Positions 41,225 to 50,700 of a stretch of 64,000 nt of DNA are shown in pieces. The stretch is from positions 42,770 to 106,769 of the forward strand of contig CAZUJF010000018.1 in assembly GCA_964619955.1 (NCBI GenBank), given 5' to 3'. The notes under the pieces are model-generated. The model saw only the letters and a program-made list of their open reading frames with translations. It searched no databases and was not told where the DNA came from. The DNA comes from JACQFK01 sp964619955 (GTDB lineage Bacteria; Planctomycetota; MHYJ01; JACPRB01). Within the stretch, counting starts at the first letter, position 1. The number at the start of each line of letters is the position of its first letter. The translations under genes and the position numbers were made by a program.

Positions 41225-44206
41225 TTACTTCTGCCCGCGAGGCAGGAGCAGGAAGGCCAGCAGATCGTAGAGGTCCTGCTCCGGGAGCGGATCCGCCACG
41301 TTCGAGGGCATCGGGGACAGCGCCGAGAGCTGGCGCGCTTCGATGTCCTTGAGGGCCACGCGGGTTTCCTTGTCCGCCGCCTCCTGGATCACGAGGACGG
41401 CGCCTTCTTCGCTCTTCACCAGCCCCGAGATGACGCGGCCGTCGACGGTCTTGATCAGGGTGGCGCGGAAGGCCTGGTCGACGTTGCGGTTGGGATCGAG
41501 GATGTCCTCCAGCAGGCGCTCCACGCCGCGCGTGTAGACGGCATCCAGCTCGGGGCCGACCTTCTGGCCCAGCGCGTCGATCTTGTGGCAGCCGGCGCAG
41601 GTCTTCTGGAAGACCTCCGCTCCCCGCGTCGTGTTGGCCTGGGCCCTCTGGGCCCCCGTCCGGCGCGCCTGGATCAGGGCGTTGATGCGCGCATCCTCCG
41701 GCGGCAGGTCCTTCACGAGGGCCTCCAGGCGGGCGATGAGGGCCTTGTCGTTGGTTCCGCGGAGGCGGTTCTGGACGTTCGGGTCCTGCAGCAGGCGGGG
41801 GGAGGCCTTGCCCTCCGCGCAGGCCGCGAGGAGCAGGGCGGCCCCCTCGCGGGCCCCCGCGAGGCCGGAGGCGATCGGCACGCCCAGCGCCTGGGGCGCG
41901 CTCTTGAGCAGCACTAGGAGCTGCACGCGGGCTTCCGGTGTCGGGATCGACGCCAGGGCGGCCGCGGCTTTGAGACGCAGCGCCGGCGCCTCGGCGACGC
42001 GCGCCACCAAAGTCCCGAGGGGTTTCACCGCCTGGACGCGGTCGAGCTGCGGAAGCGCGTCGATGGCCGCGCCGCGAAGGTCCGCGGCGCCGTTCGAGAA
42101 GGCCAGCTTCTCGACCGCCTCGAAGAGGGAGCTCATTTTCAGCTCACGGGCCAGTTTGAGCGCTTCCTGCTGGACCCCCTTGTCGGTGCCCGTCAACGCG
42201 GCCGCCGCGGCGCCGCCCGCCCAGGCCTGGAAGGCCTCCGGGAGTTTGATGCCCCGTTCCTGGCAGGCCTGCGCCGAGGCCCGCACGAGATCGATCTGTT
42301 CCCGCAGCGGTTTCGTCATCAATTGGGGGAGCAGATCGAAGACCCGCGGCAGTTCATCGGGCGGCAGGTTGCGGAATAGATGCTTCAGGGATCCCGCCTC
42401 CGGGGCCTCCGAACCCAGGCAGGCCAGCACCAGCCGTGCGGAGGCCGCGGTGGGAGCGCCCAGGGCCGCGTTGCCGAGGCGGCGGCGCAGATCGGCGTCG
42501 GCCGGAACGGCAAGGCCGGCGGCGATGTCCGCCTGGAGCAGCTGGTCCCGCAGCGCCATGCGGGCCATATGGATCAGGTGCGTGTCGTCCGCCGCCGTCC
42601 GGCGCCAGAGATTGAGCAGGGGGGCGACGTTCTCCGCCGCGGGATGGAGGCCCAGGGCCTCGGCCGCGGCGCGCCGGACATAGGGCTCGGCGTCCCGCAG
42701 GCGTTCGCGGACCAGGGGGGCTTCGAAGGTCCAGGTCCGGCGCTCCGCGAGCGCCTTGAGCGCGTGAACGCGGACGGGCAGCGCGTCGTGTTTCAGAAGA
42801 CTCGTGACGCGGGGCTGCAGCAGCACGCCGCCGCGTTCCAGGACCCAGAGGCCGTACGCCTGAAGGAAGGGCGCCGCGGGTTCGGCGTCCATCGCGACCT
42901 GAACGACCGCCGTGGCGCGGCGTTCGGCGAGGCGGTTCACGGCCCGCACGCGCACGTTCAGGGTGGGATCCTTGAGTAGGCCCGCGAGGACTTCGTCGGA
43001 GGCCTTGGAAAGATCGGGCATGCTTCGCGGCGGAACGGTGTTTTCACCGGTATACACCACCCGCCAGATGCGGCCCCGCTCCCGGTCCCGTCCCGGGTGG
43101 GTCAGCGGGACCTCGTAGTGCCCGATGATGCGGTTGTAGAAATCGGCGATGTAGAGGGTCCCGTCCGGGGCGAGTTCGAGGTCCACGGGGCGGAACCATT
43201 TGTCCTCGCAGCCGAGGAAGTCCGGCTGTTCGATCGCCTTCCACGTGGAGCCATGGGCTTCGAGCGCGTCGTGGTTGATCCTGCCGGTGACGGGGTTTCC
43301 GACGAAGATGCTGTCGCGGTATTTCCCGGGGAATTGATAGGCGGCGTAGTAGACGATGCCTCCGATCGCGGTGGAGCCGTGCAGGTGGCTCATGATCGCG
43401 GGGGCCATCCCAAGCCCGTCGTGTTTGCCGTCGAACGTGGGGTAGTTGCCTCCGCGCAGAAGCGCATAGATGGGCAGCGAGTGGCAGTCCGCCGTGTAGA
43501 CGTTCCCCAGCGGGTCGATGCTGATGCCGAAGGGATTGACCTGGCCGCGCGTGTACTGCTGCAGCGCGCTGCCGTCCGCCTTCATCCGCCAGGTGTTGCC
43601 CGAGACCAGGTGGATGGATTGGGCGGGGTCCGCGGCGCTGATCCGGGAATCGTTCGCGAATCCGTGGCAGGCGTAGATCCAGCCGTCGACCCAGGGCGTG
43701 AAGCCGTTGACCATGCCGTGGGTGTCCTTCTGGCCGACGTCCCCGTAGAGCGCCGTGCGGGACTCCGACTTGCCGTCCCCGTCGGCGTCGCCGAACTTCC
43801 AGACCTTGGGGATGCTGTGAACGAGCGCCCCGTCGGAGGTCGCGGTGACCCCGATGGGGATGTTGAGGCCGTCCGCGAACGTGGAGATCTTCCGCGCGCG
43901 GCCGTCGGGGCCGAAGTCCTCGAGGATCTTGACCGTGTCGCGGGGCGTGACGCCGGCTCTGGCCGGGAAAGGGTACTCCAGCGAACTGGTGACGAGCAGG
44001 CGCCCCCGGTCGTCGAAGGAGAGGTTCATCGGCTTGGCGATGTCGGGCTCGGAGGCGACGAGCTGGATCTCGAAGCCGGGGGGCAGTTTGAAGCGCTTGA
44101 GCTGTTCGGCGGCGCTGAGGGGGTCGTCCTTGACGACGAGGTCCTGGGCGGGCGCGCCGGGGGCGGCGAGGAGGAGCAGGGGCAGGCATCGAAAGAGGAT
44201 GTTCAT
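41225..44206 (-). CDS. PVC-type beta-propeller/HEAT protein with C-terminal cytochrome c domain
   Basis: 993 residues with a Sec signal and an AGGAGG ribosome-binding site six bases from the ATG. The propeller (about 25-395) has 'PPGFEIQLVASEPDIAKPMNLSFDDRGRLLVTSSLEYP', 'DGLNIPIGVTATSDGALVHSIPKVWKFGD' and 'GTLYIADFYNRIIGHYEVPLTHPGRD'. HEAT repeats span about 400-840. The C-terminal heme domain has C870-x-x-C873-H874 in 'TCAGCHK' and a candidate distal methionine at 966 ('SPMPSNVADPL'). The heme domain also includes 'DGRVISGLVKSEEGAVLVIQ', reminiscent of the beta-rich unit in the neighbouring exported proteins. A periplasmic redox role on sugars is likely by family. Confidence 0.88.
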   Translation of the reverse strand: MNILFRCLPLLLLAAPGAPAQDLVVKDDPLSAAEQLKRFKLPPGFEIQLVASEPDIAKPMNLSFDDRGRLLVTSSLEYPFPARAGVTPRDTVKILEDFGPDGRARKISTFADGLNIPIGVTATSDGALVHSIPKVWKFGDADGDGKSESRTALYGDVGQKDTHGMVNGFTPWVDGWIYACHGFANDSRISAADPAQSIHLVSGNTWRMKADGSALQQYTRGQVNPFGISIDPLGNVYTADCHSLPIYALLRGGNYPTFDGKHDGLGMAPAIMSHLHGSTAIGGIVYYAAYQFPGKYRDSIFVGNPVTGRINHDALEAHGSTWKAIEQPDFLGCEDKWFRPVDLELAPDGTLYIADFYNRIIGHYEVPLTHPGRDRERGRIWRVVYTGENTVPPRSMPDLSKASDEVLAGLLKDPTLNVRVRAVNRLAERRATAVVQVAMDAEPAAPFLQAYGLWVLERGGVLLQPRVTSLLKHDALPVRVHALKALAERRTWTFEAPLVRERLRDAEPYVRRAAAEALGLHPAAENVAPLLNLWRRTAADDTHLIHMARMALRDQLLQADIAAGLAVPADADLRRRLGNAALGAPTAASARLVLACLGSEAPEAGSLKHLFRNLPPDELPRVFDLLPQLMTKPLREQIDLVRASAQACQERGIKLPEAFQAWAGGAAAAALTGTDKGVQQEALKLARELKMSSLFEAVEKLAFSNGAADLRGAAIDALPQLDRVQAVKPLGTLVARVAEAPALRLKAAAALASIPTPEARVQLLVLLKSAPQALGVPIASGLAGAREGAALLLAACAEGKASPRLLQDPNVQNRLRGTNDKALIARLEALVKDLPPEDARINALIQARRTGAQRAQANTTRGAEVFQKTCAGCHKIDALGQKVGPELDAVYTRGVERLLEDILDPNRNVDQAFRATLIKTVDGRVISGLVKSEEGAVLVIQEAADKETRVALKDIEARQLSALSPMPSNVADPLPEQDLYDLLAFLLLPRGQK

Positions 44207-44271
44207 ATCAGCCTCCTATTGTCCGGAATGGGGCGCTCCGCCGCGAGAAAAAGGAGCGGGCGAGAGGTTTC

Positions 44272-44300
44272 TGGACGACCGTGGGGCAGCGGGATATAGT
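44272..44300 (+). promoter_or_regulatory. Promoter of the coiled-coil/MamK-like unit
   Basis: TGGACG (44272-44277), 17 bases, TATAGT (44295-44300), then 12 bases to the ATG at 44313. Confidence 0.5.
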
Positions 44301-44312
44301 TGGTGCCTAACC

Positions 44313-45335
44313 ATGAGCGATACACCCGACGCGGAAGATCCTCCCGCGCCCGCCCCGGCGCCCGCGCCGGAGTCCGGGGGCGCCCGGAAGATGATCGACG
44401 TCCAGGGCATGCTGAAGCAGGCCTCCACGCGCGTCAGCGTCGACCAGCTCGTCCAGAAGGGCAAGAAGTTCATCTCCCTCCTCTCCAAGGACAAGATCGA
44501 GGAGATGATCAACCAGGCCGCGCGGAACATCATCGACAAGTACCGGGCGATGGCCGCGGGGATCGCCGAGGTCCCGGTCGAGAAGATCGAGGCCGAGTCG
44601 AAGGAGGAGTTCAACGAGCTCTTCGACCAGTACAAGCAGACCCAGAAGGCGAAGACGGACCTGGAGTCCTCGAAGGCGGCGCTGGACGCCGAGCTCGAGG
44701 AGATGCGCAAGGACCTCGAGAAGCAAAAGTCCCTGGCGGATGGAAAACTCAACGAGGAGGCCGAGAAGGCGCTCATCGTCGGCTTCAAGGAGTTCGAGCG
44801 CGAGCTGGACAAGCAGGTCGTCAAGGTCTTCGACAAGCGCAAGATGATCCTGCAGGAGCAGAGCCCGGAGGCCGCCGGGGAGCTCAAACAGGTCGAGGCG
44901 GCGATCCGGCCCATCATCGCGCGCCTGGTGGCCGCCGAACGGGAGCGCTTCCAGATGTCCGGGGGGCAGTCCCGGGAGACGATCATGCTCGAGAAGCGCA
45001 TGGAGAAGCTCTATGCGCAGATCGGGCTCCTGGAGAGCGCCCTCAAGACGATCACGCAGTCGAAGGTCTATTCCAACCAGCAGATCAACAACGTCCTGCG
45101 GCAGCTGGGCATCGCGCCGGAGGACAAGAACGCGGAAAAGAAGAAGGAGATGCTCAAGATCGTCCTGATGGCCACGAAGGACATCAAGGCGAAATCGAAG
45201 GACCTCGAGGCCAAGGGGATCTCCCTGGTCAAGCCGCAGGGCCTCCAGGAGGCGCTCGCGGCTCCTCCGGCGGCGCCGGCTCCTGCCCCGGAGGCCGCCC
45301 CCCCCGCACCCGGCGAGGCGCCGAAGACCGTCTGA
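44313..45335 (+). CDS. Cytoplasmic coiled-coil protein, likely partner of the actin homologue
   Basis: 340 residues with no signal peptide or membrane helix. An acidic Pro/Ala-rich N-terminus (about 1-28) precedes 'MIDVQGMLKQASTRVSVDQLVQKGKKFISLLSKDKIEEMINQAARNIIDKYR', then a long Glu/Lys heptad region (about 105-205), a further helical part and a C-terminal Pro/Ala tail. I do not recognise the family. It is 41 bases upstream of the MamK-like actin gene and shares its transcript. By analogy with coiled-coil or acidic partners of bacterial actins, it may bundle, anchor or regulate the filament. That role is inference from context only. Confidence 0.6.
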   Translation: MSDTPDAEDPPAPAPAPAPESGGARKMIDVQGMLKQASTRVSVDQLVQKGKKFISLLSKDKIEEMINQAARNIIDKYRAMAAGIAEVPVEKIEAESKEEFNELFDQYKQTQKAKTDLESSKAALDAELEEMRKDLEKQKSLADGKLNEEAEKALIVGFKEFERELDKQVVKVFDKRKMILQEQSPEAAGELKQVEAAIRPIIARLVAAERERFQMSGGQSRETIMLEKRMEKLYAQIGLLESALKTITQSKVYSNQQINNVLRQLGIAPEDKNAEKKKEMLKIVLMATKDIKAKSKDLEAKGISLVKPQGLQEALAAPPAAPAPAPEAAPPAPGEAPKTV

Positions 45336-45376
45336 CCTGTTTATCATCCGCTGCTTCTTAATGGAGGGATCTGTTT

Positions 45377-46441
45377 ATGGCGCCTGAAGGTGGCCCGAAA
45401 GAGGGCGTGCTGTACATCGGCATGGACCTCGGCTGTTACAAGACGTCGGTCGCGGCGACCAACGGCACCCGCGAAGTCGTGCATTCGATCGTGGGCTGGC
45501 CGAAGGACCCCGTGTCCCGCAAGATGCTGGGCAAGGACATCGTCTTCGGCAACGAGGCGTTCCAGCACCGCCTCGCGCTGGAAACGGTGCGTCCCTTCGA
45601 GAAGGGCGCGCTGAAGTTCGCGGACAACGCCGCGGCCGGCGTGGCGCCGGAGAAGCTGGCGCGCTACAAGGAGGCCGCCAAGGAGCTCGTGAAATACGTC
45701 GTCTCCCTCTGCCGGCCCACGAAGGGCACGCTGGTCTACGGCGTGATCGGATCGCCGGCCACGGCGTCGATCCTCAACAAGCAGGCCCTCATGGACGCCT
45801 GCAAGGGGACCTTCGAATCCGTGATGATCGTGTCCGAGCCGTTCGCCGTGGCGTACGGCATGAACGCGCTCGAGGACGCCTTCGTGGTGGACATCGGGGC
45901 GGGCACGACCGACCTCTGCCGCATGCACGGGGCGATCCCCACGGAGGAGGACCAGTACACGAGTTCGAAGGCGGGCGACTTCATCGACAACCTGGCGTTC
46001 GAGCTCATCAAGAAGACGCATCCCGAGGCGCAGTTCACGATCAACATGATCCGCGAGGCCAAGGAGCGCCTGAGCTTCGTGAACGACGTGAACGACCGCG
46101 CCGTGGTGACCTGGCCGAACAAGGAAGGCCGCCCGACGCAGTTCGACATCACGAAGGAACTGAACGAGTGCTGCAAGGCGATCGTCCCCGACATCGTGTC
46201 GGGCCTGCGCAAGCTGGTGTCCAGCTACGACGCCGAGTTCCAGAAGCGTATGCTGCAGAACGTCATCCTGGCGGGCGGCGGCAGCCAGCTGCGCGGCCTG
46301 GACCGTCTGCTGGAGCAGGAACTGCAGCAGTACGGCGGGGGCAAGGTGACGAAGGTCAACGAGCCGGTCTACGCCGGCGCCAACGGGGCGCTCAAACTGG
46401 CCGCGGACATGCCCGAGGACTACTGGAAGGAAGTGAAGTAG
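45377..46441 (+). CDS. MamK-like bacterial actin homologue
   Basis: 354 residues with the actin-fold ATP-binding motifs: phosphate 1 'IGMDLGCYKTSV', phosphate 2 'FVVDIGAGTTDLCRMHG' and adenosine 'VILAGGGSQLRGLDRLLE'. Segment by segment it follows the magnetosome filament protein MamK more closely than MreB or ParM. Examples are 'SIVGWPKDPVSRKMLGKDIVFGNEAF' (MamK: VVGYPKD...LGRPYVVGDEAF), 'IGSPATASILNKQALM', 'IVSEPFAVAYGMN' and the C-terminal 'MPEDYWKEV' (MamK: LPPQYWRQL). It is expected to polymerise with ATP in the cytoplasm. No other magnetosome genes are present. A GGAGGG site precedes the ATG and a strong terminator follows. Confidence 0.85.
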   Translation: MAPEGGPKEGVLYIGMDLGCYKTSVAATNGTREVVHSIVGWPKDPVSRKMLGKDIVFGNEAFQHRLALETVRPFEKGALKFADNAAAGVAPEKLARYKEAAKELVKYVVSLCRPTKGTLVYGVIGSPATASILNKQALMDACKGTFESVMIVSEPFAVAYGMNALEDAFVVDIGAGTTDLCRMHGAIPTEEDQYTSSKAGDFIDNLAFELIKKTHPEAQFTINMIREAKERLSFVNDVNDRAVVTWPNKEGRPTQFDITKELNECCKAIVPDIVSGLRKLVSSYDAEFQKRMLQNVILAGGGSQLRGLDRLLEQELQQYGGGKVTKVNEPVYAGANGALKLAADMPEDYWKEVK

Positions 46442-46459
46442 CCGCCACGCGATCCCAGG

Positions 46460-46496
46460 AACCCCCCGGGGCCGGCCGGCCCCGGGGGGTTTTTCT
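46460..46496 (+). terminator. Rho-independent terminator after the MamK-like gene
   Basis: AACCCCCCGGGGCC pairs with GGCCCCGGGGGGTT around a short loop, followed by TTTTTCTT. Confidence 0.9.
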
Positions 46497-46517
46497 TCAG
46501 CCCGCCGACCCCGTTGC

Positions 46518-46523
46518 TATACT
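46518..46523 (+). promoter_or_regulatory. -10 box of sixA, leaderless type
   Basis: TATACT, six bases before the GTG at 46530, directly behind the previous terminator. Confidence 0.45.
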
Positions 46524-46529
46524 CGGGAG

Positions 46530-47021
46530 GTGATCTACCTCATCCGCCACGCCACGGCGGAAGCCGCCGACGGCGGGCCGGACTCCCAGCGAAAGCTGAC
46601 GGAGCAGGGGCGCCGCGAGGCCCGTGTCGCGGGGCAGGCGCTCAAGAAACTGGAGTCGCCCGTGACCCGCATCCTGTCCAGTCCCTTCCTGAGGTCCCTG
46701 GAAACGGCGCGGCTGATGGCCGAGGCGATGGGGCCCGGCGTGAGCGTCGACGTGCGGGACCGCCTCGCCTCCGGCGCGTCGCCGTCGGACATCCTCGACG
46801 TCGTCAGGGCCGAACCGAGGGAGGAGGGCCTGGCGGTGGTCGGGCACAACCCGGAGATCGGCATTCTCACGGCGCTGCTGGTCGCGCTGGTGCCGGGGGG
46901 CACCGTCAGCTTCCGGCCGGGCAGCATCTGTTGCGTGGAACTCGCGCGGAACCGGGATTCCGGTCGGCTGGTCTGGTTCCGCACGCCGGAAGATCTCGCG
47001 GCGATCGCCGCGCGCGCCTGA
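46530..47021 (+). CDS. sixA: SixA-type phosphohistidine phosphatase
   Basis: 163 residues from GTG 46530. The histidine-phosphatase signature 'IYLIRHATAEAADGG' contains the RHG-type motif as RHA, as in SixA. The second catalytic histidine is in 'VVGHNPEIG', and 'RILSSPFLRSLETARLM' carries the phosphate-binding arginines. SixA proteins remove phosphate from phosphohistidine on proteins, including the PTS EIIA-Ntr branch in E. coli. A link to the PTS proteins in this window is therefore possible, though only inferred. Confidence 0.85.
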   Translation: MIYLIRHATAEAADGGPDSQRKLTEQGRREARVAGQALKKLESPVTRILSSPFLRSLETARLMAEAMGPGVSVDVRDRLASGASPSDILDVVRAEPREEGLAVVGHNPEIGILTALLVALVPGGTVSFRPGSICCVELARNRDSGRLVWFRTPEDLAAIAARA

Positions 47022-47039
47022 GGCGCATCGGAGACGATC

Positions 47040-47756
47040 ATGAGGACGCTCGTGCTGCTGTCGCTGCTGCTGGCGGCGCCGGCCCAATCCAAACCCGTCC
47101 GCATCGTGGCGATCGGGGATTCGATCACGCAGGGTCGAAAGGGCGGCGGGGCGAACAAGCCCTGCACCAGCTGGCGCCATCCGTTCTGGAAGCAGCTGGT
47201 GGACCTCGGCGCCTCCTTCGACCTGGTCGGCTCCGAGAAGGGCGGCTTCGAGGGGGATCCGGACTGGGCGGACCACAAGGGGAAGCCCTTCGACCGGGAT
47301 CATGAGGGGCACTGGGGCTGGAAGACGAGCGACATCCGCGCCAAACTGGGCGGCTGGCTCGAAGGGTACACGGCCGATGTCGCCCTCATCCAGCTGGGCA
47401 CGAACGACGCCAAGGTCCTGTCGCTCGAGGACACCCAGGCGGAGATGCGGAAGATCATCGGGCTGCTCCGCGCGAAGAATCCGAAGGTGACGGTCCTCAT
47501 CGGCCAGTGCTTCCACGCCTGGGAGCCGTTCCCCGCGATGAGGAAGAAGATGGACGAGCTGGCGAAGGAGCTGTCCACGAAGGGGGCGCCCGTGGAGACC
47601 GTGGACCTGTCGCCGGGCTGGGTCAGCGATCCCAAGGCCGCGGGAACGCACACGGTGGACTGGGTGCATCCCAACGAGGCCGGCGACGCCCGCCTGGCGG
47701 AGCTCTGGATGGGCGCCCTCAAGCCCCATCTCAAGCGGCTCGGCGCGATCAAGTAG
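47040..47756 (+). CDS. Exported SGNH/GDSL hydrolase
   Basis: 238 residues with a short Sec signal (LVLLSLLLAAPAQS). SGNH blocks: block I 'IVAIGDSITQG' with the nucleophilic serine, block III 'IQLGTNDAK' and block V 'DWVHPNEAG' with the catalytic Asp-His. It probably removes acyl or acetyl groups from a polysaccharide or lipid outside the cytoplasm. It lies 18 bases after sixA. Its 3' end overlaps the giant convergent gene by eight bases. Confidence 0.85.
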   Translation: MRTLVLLSLLLAAPAQSKPVRIVAIGDSITQGRKGGGANKPCTSWRHPFWKQLVDLGASFDLVGSEKGGFEGDPDWADHKGKPFDRDHEGHWGWKTSDIRAKLGGWLEGYTADVALIQLGTNDAKVLSLEDTQAEMRKIIGLLRAKNPKVTVLIGQCFHAWEPFPAMRKKMDELAKELSTKGAPVETVDLSPGWVSDPKAAGTHTVDWVHPNEAGDARLAELWMGALKPHLKRLGAIK

Positions 47757-50700
47757 CGCGCCGGCGCCGGAAGAGCAGCAGTCCCAGGACCGCCAGGGCC
47801 TCGATGCCCAGGAGGCCGCAGGCCGCGCCCGCGGTCTGCTCCTCGGGCGGGGGCGGCGGGGGCGCATAGAGGACCGTCAGCAGATCGGTGTCCACGTTCC
47901 CCGAGCTGTCGTAGGCCTTCATCGTGAGGATGTTGATGCCGGGGACCAGCAGCAGGGAGGCCGTCCAGGAGATCGTCCCGTCCGCGGAGGCCGACAGGCC
48001 GTTGGCGGCGTTCGACCAGACGACGCCCGTGACGGCGGCGTTGTCCGATGCCGTGCCCGACAGCGCAAAGAGGCTGCCGCTGGTTTCCGCCGTCGAGGTG
48101 GTCGGATGGGACGTGATCGTGATGAAAGGCGCGGAGGAATCGCCCGGGGGCGGGAGGAAGTTGACGATCAGCGTGTCGTTCCCGGTATTGCCGGCCGCAT
48201 CGCGGGCCGTGAACACGATCGTGTTGGCTCCCAGCGCGAGCGGGATGGGCGACGTCCAGATGTCGCCCGTGACGAGGCTGGCCACCCCCGTGCCGCCCGT
48301 TCCCGAATTCACCCAGGTCACCGAGGCGATCCCGGTCGCGTCCGTGGCGGTCATCGTGACGCTGACGGGCGAGATCGAGGAAGCCCAGACGTCCGCCAGG
48401 GTGGGCCCGGTGATGAGCAGCGAGGGGGTGAGCGCGTCCGCCGGCGAGCTGTAGGCCACGACGATCGCGGCGCTGGCGGTGTTCCCGGCGTCGTCCACCG
48501 CCGTGAAGACGATCACGTTGGAGCCGTCGGCCAGCGGCACCTCCGCGCTCCAGGGCTGCAGGCTGGGGGGAGGGGCGGCGAGGACGGCCGTGCCCCGGAC
48601 CATCGTGGTCTGGTTAAGCCAGGTCACGCCGACCACGCTCACGTTGTCGTCGGCGGTGCCGCCGATGGTCACCCGCTGCGTCGCGGACGTGGCGGCACCG
48701 GTGGCGGTCGGCGAGGTGATGGCGATGCTGGGCGCCAGGCTTTCCGGCGTGAAGTCGATGGTGATCAGCGTGCTGGTGGCGAACCCGTGGGCGTCGACGG
48801 CGGTGACGGTGATGTCGTTGGAGCCCGAAAAGAGATACACCCACGCGGACCAGGTGACCGAGGTGGCCGTGCCGACCGTCGCGGCGGTGCCGCCGCCGCC
48901 GAGGTTGTTGGTCCAGGTGACGCCGGCCAGTTGCAGGTTGTCGGCGGCCGTCCCGCTGATGAGCAGGGGGCGGGTCGTGGTCGCGAAGCTGGGGGGGGCG
49001 GGGGCCGTGATGGCGACCGTGGGGGCCAGCCCGTCGTAGACCACCGTGATCGTGGACGAGGAGGCGTTGCCGACGCTGTCCGTCGCCGTGACCGTGATCA
49101 GGTTGTCCCCGGTCACGAGGCTGACGTTGCTGACGGACCACACCCCGGTGCCCGAGGCGGTGCCGCTCTCACCGGTGGCCAGGTTCGTCCAGGTGACGCT
49201 GTCCACCTGCAGGTTGTCGGAAGCGGTTCCGCCCAGGGTTATCGTGCCCGCGGTCGACTGCACCACGGAGTCCGCGGAGGGCGTCGAGATCGAGGAGGCG
49301 GGCGGGGTGGGGTCGTAGATGACGGTGATTCTCGAGGTGCCCGTGCGCCCGACGGCATCCACGGCGGTGATCGTCAGCAGGTTGGCGCCGGGCGCAAGCT
49401 CGATGGGGACGGTCCAGTTCTCCGGCGTACCCCCGGCCGTGCCCACGGCGGGGATGATGGCGGCGTTGCTGGACCACGTCACGCTGCTGACGCCCACGTC
49501 GTCGCTGGCGATGCCCGACAGGATGACCGGGGTGGTTCCGGTGGTGAAGGTCAGATCCGTGGTGGGCCCCTGGATCGTGACGAGGGGCGCTGCGGGATCG
49601 TAGGTCACGGTGAGCAGGTCCGAGGCCGAGTTTCCGGCGGCATCCGAGGCGAAGACCTGGACGCTGTTGACGCCGGAGGTGAGGGGGATCAGCGCCGACC
49701 AGGTGTTGCCGGTCAGCGTGGCCACCCCGGAGCCCCCGGTGGTCGTGTTCTGCCAGGTGACCTGGGAGGCGTCCACGAGGGCGAGCGTGCCCGTGAGATC
49801 CGAGGCGGTCCCGCCCAGCAGGAGCGGGGTGTCCGTCGTGCTGGCGGTCGCCAGCGCCGTCGGCGACGTGATGTTGATGGAAGGCGGCTGGTCGTCGTAG
49901 TGGACCGTCAACGTCGTCGTATTGGAATTGCCCAGGACGTCGAAGACCGTCACCGTGATGAGGTTGTCGCCCGGAACCAGGGTGACGGAGGTCTCCTCCC
50001 AGCTCGTCGTTCCCACCGCGGTGCCGTTCGCGACGTAGGCCATACCGGGCAATTCGACGTTGGACCAGTCCACCTGGGACACGCCGATGTCGTCGGAGGC
50101 GGTTCCGGAGATCACCAGGGTGGCGCTGTTGGTCCGGAACGTGGCGAGGCCCGTCGGGCCGGTGATGACGACCGTGGGGGCCTGGGTGTCGTAGTAGACC
50201 GTGATGGTGTCGGCTTTCAGGTTGCCCGAGGTATCGGTGGCGATCACGGTGATCAGGTTCGCGCCGGGATCGAGGGTGATGGAGGTCGCCGACCAGGAAG
50301 TCGTTCCCGTCGCCGTGCCGCTGTCCCCGGTGGCGGCGTTGGACCAGGTGATGCTGCCCAGGAGGATGTTGTCGTTGGCGATGCCGGAAATGTCGACGGT
50401 ATTGGTGAACGAATACGCCGTGGCCGACACCGACGGGGTCATGATCTGGACATCGGGCAGGGTGACGTCGTAGGTGACCAGCAGCGTGTCGGTGGTGAGG
50501 TTGCCGGCCTCGTCCGCCGCCATGATGGTGATGAGCTGCGGGCCGTCGAAGAGCGGGATGGAGGCGACGGACCAGTTCGTCGTCCCCGTGGCGTTGCCCG
50601 AGCCTCCCAGCGAATTCGACCAGGTCACCCCGGTGACGCCGCGGGCATCCGAGGCGGTGCCCGCGAGGGAAATCGTCCCGAGGCCGGTGGCGTAGTCGTC

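Noticed and set aside
45377..46441. MreB rod-shape protein.
   Set aside because: Motifs outside the nucleotide site follow MamK rather than MreB, and no mreC/mreD neighbours are present.
45377..46441. Part of a magnetosome island.
   Set aside because: No other mam, mms or mad gene was recognised anywhere in the window.
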